Part shown: one piece after another, positions 48,428 through 57,759 of the stretch | How positions within the stretch are numbered: the first letter of the stretch is position 1 | Layout: every line of letters begins with the position of its first letter | Assembly: GCF_044628455.1 (NCBI RefSeq) | Contig: NZ_JBIYZW010000001.1 | Location: 1,922,001 to 1,986,000 of the forward strand | Length of the DNA stretch: 64,000 nucleotides | DNA from: Solirubrum sp044628455 | GTDB lineage: Bacteria > Bacteroidota > Bacteroidia > Cytophagales > Hymenobacteraceae | Direction of reading: 5' to 3' | The notes under the pieces: model-generated | Told to the model about the DNA's origin: nothing | The model's database searches: none | The model's input: the letters and a program-made list of their open reading frames with translations, nothing else | Translations under genes and position numbers: made by a program

Positions 48428-48862
48428 ATGGACTACCCCACCGCCCTCGAACAGCTGCGGCGCCACGCCGGCCTGGCCAAAAGCAAGCCCACCGCGGCCG
48501 ACTTTCAGTACGTGCTCTACCTAATCAGCGACAAACAGAAGTTTCTGCCCCTGCAGCCCCTGGCCGCCGACGTGCTGGCCTGCCTGGAGGTAGTGAACCG
48601 CCACCTGAACGGCACCCAGCCGGCCGATACCGATGACGTCGACAAGGCCCCCGTGCTGGACCGGGAGCTGGTGTACGCCGTGAACAGCCTGCTGACCGCC
48701 GGCCGCAAATACGCGGCCTGGATGGCGGCGGAGTCGGGTTTTGAAGCCGCGCAGGTAGAAGAAATGCGGCGGGCCGTGCAATCCATCGAATTAGGGTGGA
48801 ACTTTGTGCTGGCCGGCGACTCCAACTCCATTGAGCAGGAAGTCGCCACCTGGCTCGACTGA
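48428..48862 (+). CDS. Hypothetical soluble protein (144 aa)
   Basis: The protein begins MDYPTALEQLRRHAGLAKSK. It is mostly helical, acidic towards the C-terminus, and has no signal peptide or membrane span. No family is recognised. It ends 58 bp before the pseudouridine synthase gene on the same strand, and the three following genes are closely packed, so it may be the first gene of a small operon. A dispersed repeat ends just before it. Confidence 0.65.
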   Translation: MDYPTALEQLRRHAGLAKSKPTAADFQYVLYLISDKQKFLPLQPLAADVLACLEVVNRHLNGTQPADTDDVDKAPVLDRELVYAVNSLLTAGRKYAAWMAAESGFEAAQVEEMRRAVQSIELGWNFVLAGDSNSIEQEVATWLD

Positions 48863-48920
48863 GCCAGCTTTTCCCCCGTTCAACGCCGGGCGCCTGCAAG
48901 GCGCCCCTACCCCGCTGCTC

Positions 48921-49823
48921 ATGCGCTACGTCCTCGTCAACAAGCCCTACGAAGTTCTGCCCCAGTTCACCGACGAGAAGGGCCGCGCCACGCTCAAGGA
49001 CTTCGTCTCGGTGCCCAACATCTACCCCGTTGGCCGCCTCGACTTCGACTCCGAGGGCCTGATGCTGCTCACCGACGACAAGCAGCTGCAGTTTCGCCTG
49101 GCCGAGCCGCGCTACAAGGTGCCCAAAACCTACTGGGTGCAGGTAGAAGGCGAGCCCACCGAGGAAGCCCTGGAGCAGCTGCGCCGCGGCGTGCAGATCA
49201 AGGACGGCTTCACGGCGCCCGCCGAGGTGCGTCTGCTGCCGCAGCAGCCCGAGCAGCTCTGGGAACGAAGCAAGCCCGTGCGCTTCCGCGCCGCCATTCC
49301 CACCAGCTGGATTGAGTTGACCATTTCGGAGGGCATGAACCGGCAGGTGCGCAAGATGACGGCCGCCGTGGGCTTTCCCACCCTGCGCCTGGTGCGCGCC
49401 AAGCTGGCCTCGATTACCGTAGCCAAACTGGCGCCCGGCCAGTGGCGCGAGCTGACCGCCGCCGAAGTACAGGCCCTGAAAGAGGCCGTGGCCGACACGC
49501 CCGAAAACGAAGGCGTGGCCCCGGCCCGCCGCAAGCCTACGGTGAAGTACGACCCCAACTACGAACAGAAGGTGGCCGCCGAGAAAGCCGCCCGCGCCCG
49601 CCGCGCGGCCGAAAAAGCGGCTACCGGCCGCGGCCCCAAGCGCCAGAGCCCCGGCCGCAGCCGCTCGACCGACGGCCCCGCCGGCGCGGCTCCGCGTAGC
49701 AGCCGACCGGCTGCCGGGGCGCCGGGGCGGGGCGGTAAAACCGGGGGCAGTGCCGGCCCGGGCCGATCTTCGGCGGGGCGCCCGGCAGCGCCTTCCGCCA
49801 AGCCGCCGCGCCGCGGCAAATGA
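48921..49823 (+). CDS. rluE: RluE-type 23S rRNA pseudouridine synthase with basic low-complexity tail
   Basis: This is a 300-aa enzyme. The first 190 residues are a stand-alone RsuA/RluE catalytic domain without an S4 domain: YVLVNKPYEVLPQF, YPVGRLDFDSEGLMLLTDD with the catalytic Asp in GRLD, TYWVQVEGEP, and EGMNRQVRKMTAAVGFPTLRLVR (given in parts). The last about 80 residues are low-complexity, rich in R, K, G, A and P, as often seen in RNA-binding tails. The ATG at 48921 begins MRYVLVNKPY. The stop overlaps the next start (ATGA, 49820-49823), so the two genes are coupled. Confidence 0.9.
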   Translation: MRYVLVNKPYEVLPQFTDEKGRATLKDFVSVPNIYPVGRLDFDSEGLMLLTDDKQLQFRLAEPRYKVPKTYWVQVEGEPTEEALEQLRRGVQIKDGFTAPAEVRLLPQQPEQLWERSKPVRFRAAIPTSWIELTISEGMNRQVRKMTAAVGFPTLRLVRAKLASITVAKLAPGQWRELTAAEVQALKEAVADTPENEGVAPARRKPTVKYDPNYEQKVAAEKAARARRAAEKAATGRGPKRQSPGRSRSTDGPAGAAPRSSRPAAGAPGRGGKTGGSAGPGRSSAGRPAAPSAKPPRRGK

Positions 49824-50773
49824 GCCGCCCGCCTGCTAGCTGGCCCCGCCGGCTCCTGCTGACGGCGTTGCTGCTGGCCTTGTTGGTCAATGTCGTGGCC
49901 TTCAACCACGCCTGGCGGTTCACGCATTTTTCCACCGAGCCGGGCGGCCACACGGCCGCGCCCGAGCAGTTGTCGGTGGCCGGCAAGCTGTGGGTGCTGG
50001 CTACGGGCATCCGTAATCCGCGGCCCGTCAACCGCGGCCAACCGTCGTTTGCCTACCAGACCCTGCATATTCCAAGTGCCAACGGTCTGCTCGAAAGCTG
50101 GTTCGGCCCGGTGCCCAACGCCCGCGGCACGGTGGCCTTGTTTCACGGCTACACCTCCGATAAGTCGCGGCTGCTGCGCGAGGCCGCCTACTTCCGCCGG
50201 CTCGGTTACTCGATCCTGCTCACCGATTTCGCGGGCAACGGCGGCTCGGCGGGCACCCGCATTACCGTGGGCTACCGCGAAGCCTACGACGTAGCCGCCG
50301 TGGCGCAGTGGCTGCAGCGGCGGCAGCCGCACACACCGCTCGTTTTCTACGGGGTGAGCATGGGCGCCGTAGCCATTTTGCGCGCCGAAAGCGAGCTGGG
50401 CGTACGGCCCACTGCCAACATCATCGAGTGCCCCTACGGCAGCATGCTGCAAACGGCCCGCAACCGCTTTCGAGCCATGCACCTGCCAGCTTTTCCCTTC
50501 GCGCACCTGCTGGTGTTCTGGGGCGGGGTGCAAAACGGCTTCTGGGCCTTCGATTTGCGCGCCGATGCCTATGCCAGGCGCATCCGCACGCCTACGCTAC
50601 TCATGTGGGGCACCCAGGACCGCCGCGTAACCCGCACCGAAACCGACGCCATTTTTGCCGGCCTGCGCGGGCCCAAGCAGCGGCAGTTTTTTTCCGGCAG
50701 CGGCCACGAGCCGTACTGGCGCCAGCACCCGCAGCTCTGGGAAAAGAAGATAGTACAGTTTTTTAACCGCTGA
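49820..50773 (+). CDS. Alpha/beta hydrolase
   Basis: This 317-aa protein has one N-terminal hydrophobic segment (LLLTALLLALLVNVVAF), which could anchor it. The hydrolase domain has the oxyanion region VALFHGYTSDKSRLL, the nucleophile elbow FYGVSMGAVAIL (Ser in GVSMG), an acid loop near MWGTQDRRVT and His in SGHEPYW. The substrate is unknown; lipase- or esterase-like activity is possible. It is translationally coupled to the RluE-type gene (ATGA overlap). Confidence 0.87.
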   Translation: MSRPPASWPRRLLLTALLLALLVNVVAFNHAWRFTHFSTEPGGHTAAPEQLSVAGKLWVLATGIRNPRPVNRGQPSFAYQTLHIPSANGLLESWFGPVPNARGTVALFHGYTSDKSRLLREAAYFRRLGYSILLTDFAGNGGSAGTRITVGYREAYDVAAVAQWLQRRQPHTPLVFYGVSMGAVAILRAESELGVRPTANIIECPYGSMLQTARNRFRAMHLPAFPFAHLLVFWGGVQNGFWAFDLRADAYARRIRTPTLLMWGTQDRRVTRTETDAIFAGLRGPKQRQFFSGSGHEPYWRQHPQLWEKKIVQFFNR

Positions 50774-50777
50774 GACT

Positions 50778-51401
50778 ATGGACCTGCTTCAACGCATTCA
50801 GCGCTGGTATACCATCAACTGCAACGGGGACTGGGAGCATTCATACAAGGTGTCTATCACCAATGTGGACAATCCTGGTTGGTGGGTTGAAATAGATTTG
50901 CAGGAGACTTGCCTGGAAAAGGCCGTTCTAGAAATGGCTCCAGTGCAGCAACGCACGTCTACTGATTGGGTGCTTTGGTACATCAAGGATCAACAGTTCA
51001 TCGGTAGTGGGGGCCCTGGAAATCTGAGCGAAATCCTCAGCTTCTTTCTTGACACGTTGCTTCCGCAGCAGGCCGACCCTGAATGCTGCTATGAAGTTTT
51101 CTTGCCAGTGCAAGGCCATGAGCGGCGCTTGTGGCTTCAGGCAGAAGCCCGCGTTATATCAGAATCGGTTTTGGAAATCGTCCAAATTGCTGATTCTACG
51201 GTCCCCAATTCATACAACGTATTGGCTAGCGAAGACTACAGTCTGGTTTCTCAACCTGTATCTGGCAATCTGGCTAACCTCACCACATCGTTTGCTATTG
51301 GCGACCGAATAGAACCTTATGTAGAGCAGGCACCAGATAACATGCTGATCTGCTTTCTGGCCGCGCCACCTAAATCCGTACGCGCAGCAGACGTCGGCTA
51401 A
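50778..51401 (+). CDS. Imm53-like immunity protein with C-terminal extension
   Basis: This is a 207-aa protein. The first about 95 residues match the pattern of immunity protein family Imm53: IQRWYTINCNGDWEHSYKVSI, DNPGWWVEIDLQET, and a GGPGNLSEILSFFLD turn-helix (given in pieces). Family members protect against polymorphic toxins. The C-terminal about 110 residues are not recognised. No toxin gene is nearby, so it looks like an orphan. GC content is near 50 %, well below the flanking genes (above 65 %), which indicates recent acquisition. It starts 4 bp after the hydrolase stop. Confidence 0.7.
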   Translation: MDLLQRIQRWYTINCNGDWEHSYKVSITNVDNPGWWVEIDLQETCLEKAVLEMAPVQQRTSTDWVLWYIKDQQFIGSGGPGNLSEILSFFLDTLLPQQADPECCYEVFLPVQGHERRLWLQAEARVISESVLEIVQIADSTVPNSYNVLASEDYSLVSQPVSGNLANLTTSFAIGDRIEPYVEQAPDNMLICFLAAPPKSVRAADVG

Positions 51402-51617
51402 GCGGGCTTATAGTCTACTGCCTGAACATCTGTCTCTTCACCCGGCCCGTACAACCGCTTCCGGCAGAAACACCGCGGCAGCCGTGACCGGGCGGTGACA
51501 TTCTGGCAGCAAAAAACGGGGTTTGCCGGGCTGGTACGCGTCTTGTAAACCTCCCCGCGGCGGCGCAACGCTGCCAAGTGAACCAAGCAAACACCCCACT
51601 CTACCTCGTACATACTC

Positions 51618-53573
51618 ATGGGCAAAATCATTGGTATTGACCTCGGCACGACCAACTCGTGCGTGGCCGTGATGGAAGGCAACGAACCCGTTGTGATTCC
51701 CAACAGCGAAGGCCGCCGCACCACGCCGTCTATCGTCGCGTTTCTCGACAATGGCAAGGGCGAGCGGAAGGTTGGTGACCCGGCGAAGCGTCAGGCCATT
51801 ACCAACCCCACCAATACGATTCAGTCGATCAAGCGCTTTATGGGCCGCCGCTTCTCGGAAGTAACCGAGGAAACCAAGCACGTGGCCTACCAGCTGGCCA
51901 GCGGCTCCAACAACACTGTGGGCGTGCAGATTGGCGACCGGCAGTACACGCCGCAGGAAATTTCGGCCATGGTGCTCCAGAAAATGAAGCAGACCGCCGA
52001 AGACTACCTCGGCCAGCCCGTAACCGAAGCGGTAATCACCGTGCCGGCGTACTTCAACGACGCCCAGCGCCAGGCCACCAAGGAAGCCGGCGCCATTGCG
52101 GGCCTCGACGTGAAGCGCATCATCAACGAGCCCACGGCCGCCGCCCTGGCCTACGGCCTCGACAAAGACCACTCCAACCACAAAGTAGCCGTGTATGACC
52201 TCGGCGGTGGTACGTTCGATATTTCCATCCTCGAGCTCGACAACGGCGTGTTCGAGGTGCTGAGCACCAACGGCGACACCCACCTCGGTGGCGACGACTT
52301 CGACCAGGTTATCATCAACTTCCTGGCCGAGACCTTCCAGCAGCAGGAAGGCCTGGACCTGCGCCAGGACCCGATGGCCCTGCAGCGCCTGAAGGAAGCC
52401 GCCGAAAAGGCCAAAATCGAGCTTTCGTCGTCGAACGAAACCGAGATTAACCTGCCCTACATCACCGCCACGGCCACCGGTCCCAAGCACTTGGTGGTGA
52501 AGCTGAGCCGCGCCAAGTTTGAGCAGCTGGCCGACTCGCTGATCCGTCGTTCGATGGAGCCGGTGAAGAAAGCCCTGCAGGACGCTGGCCTCTCGCCTTC
52601 CGACATCAACGACGTCATCCTGGTGGGTGGCTCGACGCGCATTCCGCGCATCCAGGAAGAGGTGGAGAAGTTCTTCGGCAAGAAACCCTCGAAGGGCGTG
52701 AACCCCGACGAAGTGGTAGCCGTGGGCGCCGCCATCCAGGGCGGGGTACTGACCGGCGAGGTGAAGGACGTGCTGCTGCTCGACGTAACCCCGCTGAGCC
52801 TTGGCATCGAGACGATGGGCGGCGTGATGACCAAGCTCATCGAGTCGAACACCACCATCCCGACCAAGAAATCGGAAACCTTCTCGACGGCCTCGGACAA
52901 CCAGCCTTCGGTGGAAATCCACGTGTTGCAGGGCGAGCGGCCGATGGCCTCGCAGAACCGCACCATCGGCAAGTTCCACCTCGACAGCATCCCGCCCGCC
53001 CCGCGCGGCGTGCCGCAGATTGAAGTAACCTTCGACATCGATGCCAACGGCATTCTGCACGTGACGGCCAAGGACAAGGGTACCGGCAAAGAGCAGAAAA
53101 TCCGCATCGAAGCCTCCTCGGGCCTTTCCGAGCAGGATATCGAGCGCATGCGCCAGGAAGCCCAGGCCAACGCCGAAGCCGACAAAACGGAGCGCGAGCG
53201 AATCGACAAGCTCAACCAGGCCGACTCGATGATCTTCCAGACCGAGAAGCAGCTGAAGGAGTACGGCGACAAGCTGAGCGCCGGCAACAAATCGGCCATC
53301 GAATCGGCGCTGGCCGATCTGCGCTCGGCCCACGAGGCCAAGGACGTGGCCCGCGTTGACTCGGCCATGACGGCCATCAACGCCGCCTGGCAGGCGGCTT
53401 CGCAGGAAATGTACGCCCAGGGCGGCGGTGCCGAAGGTCAGCCCCAGGGCTACCCCGGCGGCGAAGGCTTCCAGGGCGGCCAGCCCGGCGGCAACGGCCA
53501 GCCCAACCCCGGCGCCGGCCACGACAATGTGACCGACGTGGACTATGAAGAAGTAGACGGCAGCAAGAAGTAA
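51618..53573 (+). CDS. dnaK: Chaperone DnaK (Hsp70)
   Basis: This 651-aa Hsp70 chaperone has the N-terminal ATPase signatures GIDLGTTNSCVAVMEG, VYDLGGGTFDISILEL and VILVGGSTRIPRIQ. The substrate-binding domain has DVTPLSLGIETMGG and the C-terminal tail ends NVTDVDYEEVDGSKK (EEVD-like). It folds new and stress-damaged proteins with DnaJ and GrpE. The 216-bp leader shows no CIRCE-type inverted repeat and no clear TAnnTTTG box, so its heat control is not visible here. A strong terminator follows at 53595-53628. Confidence 0.98.
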   Translation: MGKIIGIDLGTTNSCVAVMEGNEPVVIPNSEGRRTTPSIVAFLDNGKGERKVGDPAKRQAITNPTNTIQSIKRFMGRRFSEVTEETKHVAYQLASGSNNTVGVQIGDRQYTPQEISAMVLQKMKQTAEDYLGQPVTEAVITVPAYFNDAQRQATKEAGAIAGLDVKRIINEPTAAALAYGLDKDHSNHKVAVYDLGGGTFDISILELDNGVFEVLSTNGDTHLGGDDFDQVIINFLAETFQQQEGLDLRQDPMALQRLKEAAEKAKIELSSSNETEINLPYITATATGPKHLVVKLSRAKFEQLADSLIRRSMEPVKKALQDAGLSPSDINDVILVGGSTRIPRIQEEVEKFFGKKPSKGVNPDEVVAVGAAIQGGVLTGEVKDVLLLDVTPLSLGIETMGGVMTKLIESNTTIPTKKSETFSTASDNQPSVEIHVLQGERPMASQNRTIGKFHLDSIPPAPRGVPQIEVTFDIDANGILHVTAKDKGTGKEQKIRIEASSGLSEQDIERMRQEAQANAEADKTERERIDKLNQADSMIFQTEKQLKEYGDKLSAGNKSAIESALADLRSAHEAKDVARVDSAMTAINAAWQAASQEMYAQGGGAEGQPQGYPGGEGFQGGQPGGNGQPNPGAGHDNVTDVDYEEVDGSKK

Positions 53574-53594
53574 TTTCAGCTGACGGCAACCAGT

Positions 53595-53628
53595 AAAAAG
53601 GCCCGGAGCACACGCTCCGGGCCTTTTT
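53595..53628. terminator. Terminator after dnaK
   Basis: A perfect 15-bp stem AAAAAGGCCCGGAGC / GCTCCGGGCCTTTTT with loop ACAC lies 21 bp after the dnaK stop. The terminal A and T runs let it work in both directions, also for the convergent secreted-protein gene. Confidence 0.9.
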
Positions 53629-53688
53629 GGTGAATAGCAGTTTTCGGCGCAGTAGGTTCGAAACCAGCCTGCGGCCACGGGGCTTCGG

Positions 53689-54366
53689 CTACAGATTCAG
53701 GTTCTGTGCGCTTACGTCTTCCAGGTAAACCGGCGTGGTGGGCACCTTGGCCGTGCTGCGCGAGGTAAGCTGGCGGGTGCCGGCCTTATCATTGGGGTCG
53801 GCGTAGATGTGGTCGGTTTGCTGCTGTCCGGTCAGGAAATCGGTGTGCCGTACGCGGGTATCGAGCTTGACGCGGCTGCTCTTGATATGGTCTTCGCCTA
53901 CCAGGCGCACGCGGCCGGCCGTGGGCTCGTAGCGAAAGCGCAAGGTTAGGTCCATGGTCTGGTCGTTGCCGGCAATGTGGCGCACGCTCAGTCCGCCCTT
54001 AGCAATGCTGATTTCGGGGATGCCATCGGCGCCGGCCGAGGTTTCGGCGCAGCCCAGGCAGGGCAGCACGCCCCCGGCCGCTCCTACCCGGCGAAACTGC
54101 CCGGTGGGTTCGGCCAGCAGCACCACCAGAGCCCGTTCGCGGTGCGCATCGGGGGCGCCCGAGGGCCGCTCCACCAGCAGCAGCACCTGGTCGGGCCGCT
54201 TGTCAGCGTTCAGGTCGCCGGCGGCCTGGCGCTCCAGCATCCAGCCCGCGGGCACGAAGGCCACCGCGCGGCTGCCCTTCTGAGGCAGCAGGTCGGCTTT
54301 AAAAACCGGCTCGGACGGGGCCAGCAGCAGGCCCGAGCAAAGTGCAGCGGTAGAGAGAAAATTCAT
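53689..54366 (-). CDS. Secreted hypothetical protein (225 aa, FG-GAP-like segment)
   Basis: The signal peptide is MNFLSTAALCSGLLLAPSEP. The mature protein contains AAGDLNADKRPDQVLLLVE, a segment resembling an FG-GAP/VCBS calcium-binding turn, and then beta-strand-rich sequence (SVRHIAGNDQTMDLTLRFRYEP). Similar proteins in this phylum report on exported or periplasmic processes; function is unknown. The ATG at 54366 gives the signal peptide; the frame is open to 54414. It is convergent with dnaK. Confidence 0.65.
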   Translation of the reverse strand: MNFLSTAALCSGLLLAPSEPVFKADLLPQKGSRAVAFVPAGWMLERQAAGDLNADKRPDQVLLLVERPSGAPDAHRERALVVLLAEPTGQFRRVGAAGGVLPCLGCAETSAGADGIPEISIAKGGLSVRHIAGNDQTMDLTLRFRYEPTAGRVRLVGEDHIKSSRVKLDTRVRHTDFLTGQQQTDHIYADPNDKAGTRQLTSRSTAKVPTTPVYLEDVSAQNLNL

Positions 54367-54639
54367 ATTTCCAGAAAAGGTCGTGAATAGCCTACCCGCC
54401 CCCAACCCACTCACCCAGTGGATAAGTTTCCCAGCCGCTGCGGGAAGCGACTAACTAAAAATAATAAATATTATCCTATTCAAAAATGAATTTTAATTCT
54501 CTCCGCTGCCGCTCGCACCTTGGGCTCACCTGCCGGGGCGGTAGCGGCTTTGCGGCCGGGCATCTAAGTTGCGGCCGCATTCGGGTCGGGCAGCGGCCAG
54601 GCCCCGCGTTTCGGCTTATCACCAGTCAACCTTCTTCCC

Positions 54640-55782
54640 ATGCACTTTCTGATCATCGGCGGCGGCATCGGTGGACTCACCACGGCTTTGGCTCTGCGGC
54701 AGCAGGGTCACCACGCGCAGGTATTCGAAGCCGCCGCCGAGTTGCGCGAGATTGGGGCCGGCGTGGTGCTGGGCGCCAACGCCATGCGGGCCCTCGACCG
54801 GCTGGGCATTCACGCCGCCGTGCGCGCCGCCGGGCAGCCTATTACCAGCATCGGCCTGCTCGACCAGCGGGGCGGCGTGCTCAACGAGGTCGACACCACC
54901 GCCTTCACCCAGCGCCTGGGCTACGACAACCTGGCTATTCACCGCGCCGCCCTGCAGCGCGTGCTCCTGGATAGCCTACCCGCCGGCACCCTGCAGCTGG
55001 GCAAGGCATTCGAGCGGTTGGAGCAGCAAGGGTCGCAGGTTACGGCCTACTTTGCCGACGGCAGCAGCGCTACCGCCGCGGCTCTGATTGGGGCCGATGG
55101 CATCCACTCGCGCGTGCGCCGTCAGCTGCTGCCCCACAGTCAGCTCCGCTACGCCGGCTACACCTGCTGGCGCGGCGTCATCGACGCGCAGGCGCTGGGT
55201 TTGCCCGCGGGCCGCAGCACCGAAAGCTGGGGGCGGCAGGGGCGCTTTGGCTACGTGCCGCTGGGCAACGGGCAGGTGTACTGGTTTGCCTGCGTCAACA
55301 GCCCGGCGGCCAACGACGCCACGCACCGGACCTGGCGCCGCGCCGAACTGCTGCGGCAGTTTGCCCACTACCACGCGCCCATTCCCCAACTGCTGGCCTA
55401 CACCCGCGACGAGCAGATCATCTGGGGCGACATCTTGGACTTGAAGCCGCTGGCGCAGTTTGCCTACGGCCGCGTGCTGCTGCTGGGTGACGCGGCCCAC
55501 GCCACCACGCCCAACCTGGGCCAGGGCGCCGGCCAGGCCGTGGAGGATGCGGCCATGCTGATCCGCTGCCTGCACGAGGCAGCGGAGCCCGAAGCGGCTT
55601 TCCGCTTGTTTGACCAGCGCCGCCGCCCCCGCACCACGCGCATCGTCAACCAGTCGTGGCAGCTGGGGCGGGCGGCGCAGCTGCAGAACCCGCTGCTGAC
55701 AAACCTGCGCAACGCCGTGATGCGCTGCGTGCCGCCGAGCGTGAACCGGCGGCAGATGGCGTTTCTCTACGAGGGAGAATAG
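54640..55782 (+). CDS. FAD-dependent monooxygenase (UbiH/salicylate hydroxylase type)
   Basis: This is a 380-aa group A flavoprotein monooxygenase. It has the N-terminal dinucleotide site LIIGGGIGGLTTALAL, the DG motif ADGIHSRVRRQLL, and the GD motif LLGDAAHATTPNLGQGAGQA. It would hydroxylate an aromatic or quinone-like substrate with NAD(P)H and oxygen; the substrate is unknown. The start is at 54640. It lies after a 273-bp spacer that includes an AT-rich stretch (54450-54495). It is convergent with the EEP-family gene, 9 bp apart. Confidence 0.9.
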   Translation: MHFLIIGGGIGGLTTALALRQQGHHAQVFEAAAELREIGAGVVLGANAMRALDRLGIHAAVRAAGQPITSIGLLDQRGGVLNEVDTTAFTQRLGYDNLAIHRAALQRVLLDSLPAGTLQLGKAFERLEQQGSQVTAYFADGSSATAAALIGADGIHSRVRRQLLPHSQLRYAGYTCWRGVIDAQALGLPAGRSTESWGRQGRFGYVPLGNGQVYWFACVNSPAANDATHRTWRRAELLRQFAHYHAPIPQLLAYTRDEQIIWGDILDLKPLAQFAYGRVLLLGDAAHATTPNLGQGAGQAVEDAAMLIRCLHEAAEPEAAFRLFDQRRRPRTTRIVNQSWQLGRAAQLQNPLLTNLRNAVMRCVPPSVNRRQMAFLYEGE

Positions 55783-55791
55783 GGGGGCGGC

Positions 55792-56985
55792 CTACAGGCC
55801 CGGCAACAGGCGGCTTTGCAACTCGCCCGGTACGTAGGGCGGCTTGTTGCCACTAGCCTCACCGGTTTCCTCTTCCTGCTCTTCCTGGCGGCCTTTCTGA
55901 ATTTTCTCCCGGGCCTCTTCCCAGTCTTCTTCATCGGGCCGCTCCACGTTTTTCAGTTGCTGGCTTTCGGCTTTGGGCTCGTAGCTGAGCTGAATGAAGA
56001 TGGGAAAGTGGTCGGAGCCGATGTGGGGCAGACGCTCCATGCGGGCCACCTTGAAGTGGGCCGAGTGAAACACGTGGTCGAGGGGCCAGCGCAGCAGGTG
56101 GTGGTCGGCGTGGAAGGTGGGGAGCAGCCCGCGGCCAATGCGCGGGTCGAGCAGGCAACTGATGCGGCGGAACAGTTCGGAGGTGTGCGACCAGGCCACG
56201 TCGTTCATGTCGCCGGCCACGATGGTGGGGCCTTCGTGATTTTCGATTTCGTGGCCCACCAGCAGCAGCTCGGCGTCGCGGCGGGTGCTGGTTTTGGCTT
56301 CCTGCGGCGCCGGCGGCTTGGGGTGCAGGCCGTGCAGGCGCACCTTCACCCCGCAGGGCAGCTCCACGAAGCCATGAAACGAAGGCACGTCGTCGTCCAT
56401 CAGGAAGCGAATCTGGGGCTCGTGCAGGGGCAGGCGCGAAAACAGCAGCAGGCCGTAGGTATTGGGCAGCGGCGCGTAGGCGGTGTAGGGATAGTCCTTC
56501 TCGAGGCCGCGCAGCTGATCCAGCCACCAATCATCGGTTTCCACGGCCAGAATCAGGTCGGGGTCAGCGTGGCGGATGACGCCCAGGCAGCGCGAGGCGT
56601 CGCGGTTGGTCATCAGCACGTTGGTCACCAGCAGACTGATCTGGCAGTCCCGGTCGTCGAGCGGGCGGGTGCTGGGCAGGGCCTGCTTGCGCATGAACGG
56701 GGTGTAGGGCAGAATGCGCACTACCTGGTAGACGGTGGCAGCCGCCACGGCTACCAGCAGCGCCGGCCCATACCAGTCCTCGTGCTGAAAATCGAGCAGC
56801 AGGCCCGCCACCAGCACCAGCACGCACACACCCACCACTTGCAGGCGCGGAAAGTCAAACACCCGGATCCACCAGGATTCGCGGCGCAGCAAAGGCAGCA
56901 GGGTCGCCACCAAGGTAGCCAAGCCCAACGTTGCCGTCAGGACTTCAAGGACGCGCCAGAGCACGGTCAGCAGAGTAGTAAACAC
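55792..56985 (-). CDS. Membrane-anchored endonuclease/exonuclease/phosphatase (EEP) family protein
   Basis: This 397-aa protein has three N-terminal hydrophobic segments (VLEVLTATLGLATLVATLLPL; VVGVCVLVLVAGLLL; ALLVAVAAATVYQVV). A periplasmic or cytoplasmic EEP domain follows, with the active-site pieces LAVETDDWW (catalytic Glu), VAGDMNDVAW and GSDHFPIFIQL. The C-terminal about 60 residues are charged and low complexity. Such proteins are phosphodiesterases acting on nucleic acids or lipids; the substrate is unknown. The gene lies 86 bp from purE on the same strand. Confidence 0.88.
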   Translation of the reverse strand: MFTTLLTVLWRVLEVLTATLGLATLVATLLPLLRRESWWIRVFDFPRLQVVGVCVLVLVAGLLLDFQHEDWYGPALLVAVAAATVYQVVRILPYTPFMRKQALPSTRPLDDRDCQISLLVTNVLMTNRDASRCLGVIRHADPDLILAVETDDWWLDQLRGLEKDYPYTAYAPLPNTYGLLLFSRLPLHEPQIRFLMDDDVPSFHGFVELPCGVKVRLHGLHPKPPAPQEAKTSTRRDAELLLVGHEIENHEGPTIVAGDMNDVAWSHTSELFRRISCLLDPRIGRGLLPTFHADHHLLRWPLDHVFHSAHFKVARMERLPHIGSDHFPIFIQLSYEPKAESQQLKNVERPDEEDWEEAREKIQKGRQEEQEEETGEASGNKPPYVPGELQSRLLPGL

Positions 56986-57071
56986 GAGGGGAAAGGCAGC
57001 TGTTTGAGAGAAGCTGGTCTGTTGTACTCCGCCGCCTAAAGTTGGTTGCGCGGCCGTTGGTTGCGCCGGGG

Positions 57072-57617
57072 CTATACCTCGTCGAGGCCGCCCTTGCGCA
57101 GCTCGTCCACGGTGCGCATCACCTTGTCGCGCAGGGCCGCGCGGTATTTTTCCAGGGCGTCGGCCAGGCGGGCATTGCCCAGCGCCAGCATCTGCACGGC
57201 CAGGATGCCGGCGTTGGCGGCGCCGTCCAGCGCCACCGTGGCCACGGGCACGCCCTGGGGCATCTGCAGCATCGACAAAATGGAATCGAGGCCGTGGAAG
57301 GAGGTGCTGGCGTTGATGGGCACCCCGATAATGGGCAGCGTGGTGAGGGCCGCCACCATGCCGGGCAAGTGCGCGGCCCCGCCCCCGCCGGCCACAATCA
57401 CCCGCAGCCCGCGCTTGCGGGCCGATTCGGCGTACTCAATCAGGCGGTGGGGCGTGCGGTGCGGCGACACCAGCGTCAGCTCGTAGGGCACCGCAAACTG
57501 GCGCAGCACGTCGGCCGCGGCGTTCATCACGCGCAAATCCGACTGGCTGCCCATGATGATGCCCACCAGGGGCGTAGCGGTGGGGTCGGCGGTATCGGGG
57601 GGTGGCAGGGTGGTCAT
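57072..57617 (-). CDS. purE: 5-(carboxyamino)imidazole ribonucleotide mutase PurE
   Basis: This 181-aa enzyme of purine biosynthesis converts N5-CAIR to CAIR. The signature segments are GIIMGSQSDLRVM, SPHRTPHRLIEYA, VAGGGGAAHLPGMVA and INASTSFHGLDSILSM. The ATG at 57617 gives a short proline-rich N-terminus before VGIIMGSQSD; the longer open frame upstream is antisense to the marC-like gene and is rejected. purK is not in the window. It is divergent from the marC-like gene (142 bp apart). Confidence 0.95.
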   Translation of the reverse strand: MTTLPPPDTADPTATPLVGIIMGSQSDLRVMNAAADVLRQFAVPYELTLVSPHRTPHRLIEYAESARKRGLRVIVAGGGGAAHLPGMVAALTTLPIIGVPINASTSFHGLDSILSMLQMPQGVPVATVALDGAANAGILAVQMLALGNARLADALEKYRAALRDKVMRTVDELRKGGLDEV

Positions 57618-57759
57618 GCAGGTAAAACAGCGAGGCGGGGGCCATTCGTGCCCCGTTGAGGCAGCGGCCCACCGCGGGGTTGGGCCAAACATAGCCATTT
57701 TGCCCGCCCGCCGTATGCGGCAGGCTGCTACCTTTAGCCCGCCTACCCTCCGCTGCTGC

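Noticed and set aside
50778..51401. A complete toxin-immunity locus
   Set aside because: No toxin-like gene was found on either side; only the immunity-type gene is supported.
51402..51617. CIRCE element before dnaK
   Set aside because: No inverted repeat of the CIRCE form was found in the leader.
51438..53678. 746-codon frame antisense to dnaK
   Set aside because: dnaK on the other strand is certain. Long antisense frames to Hsp70 genes are a known artefact of codon use.
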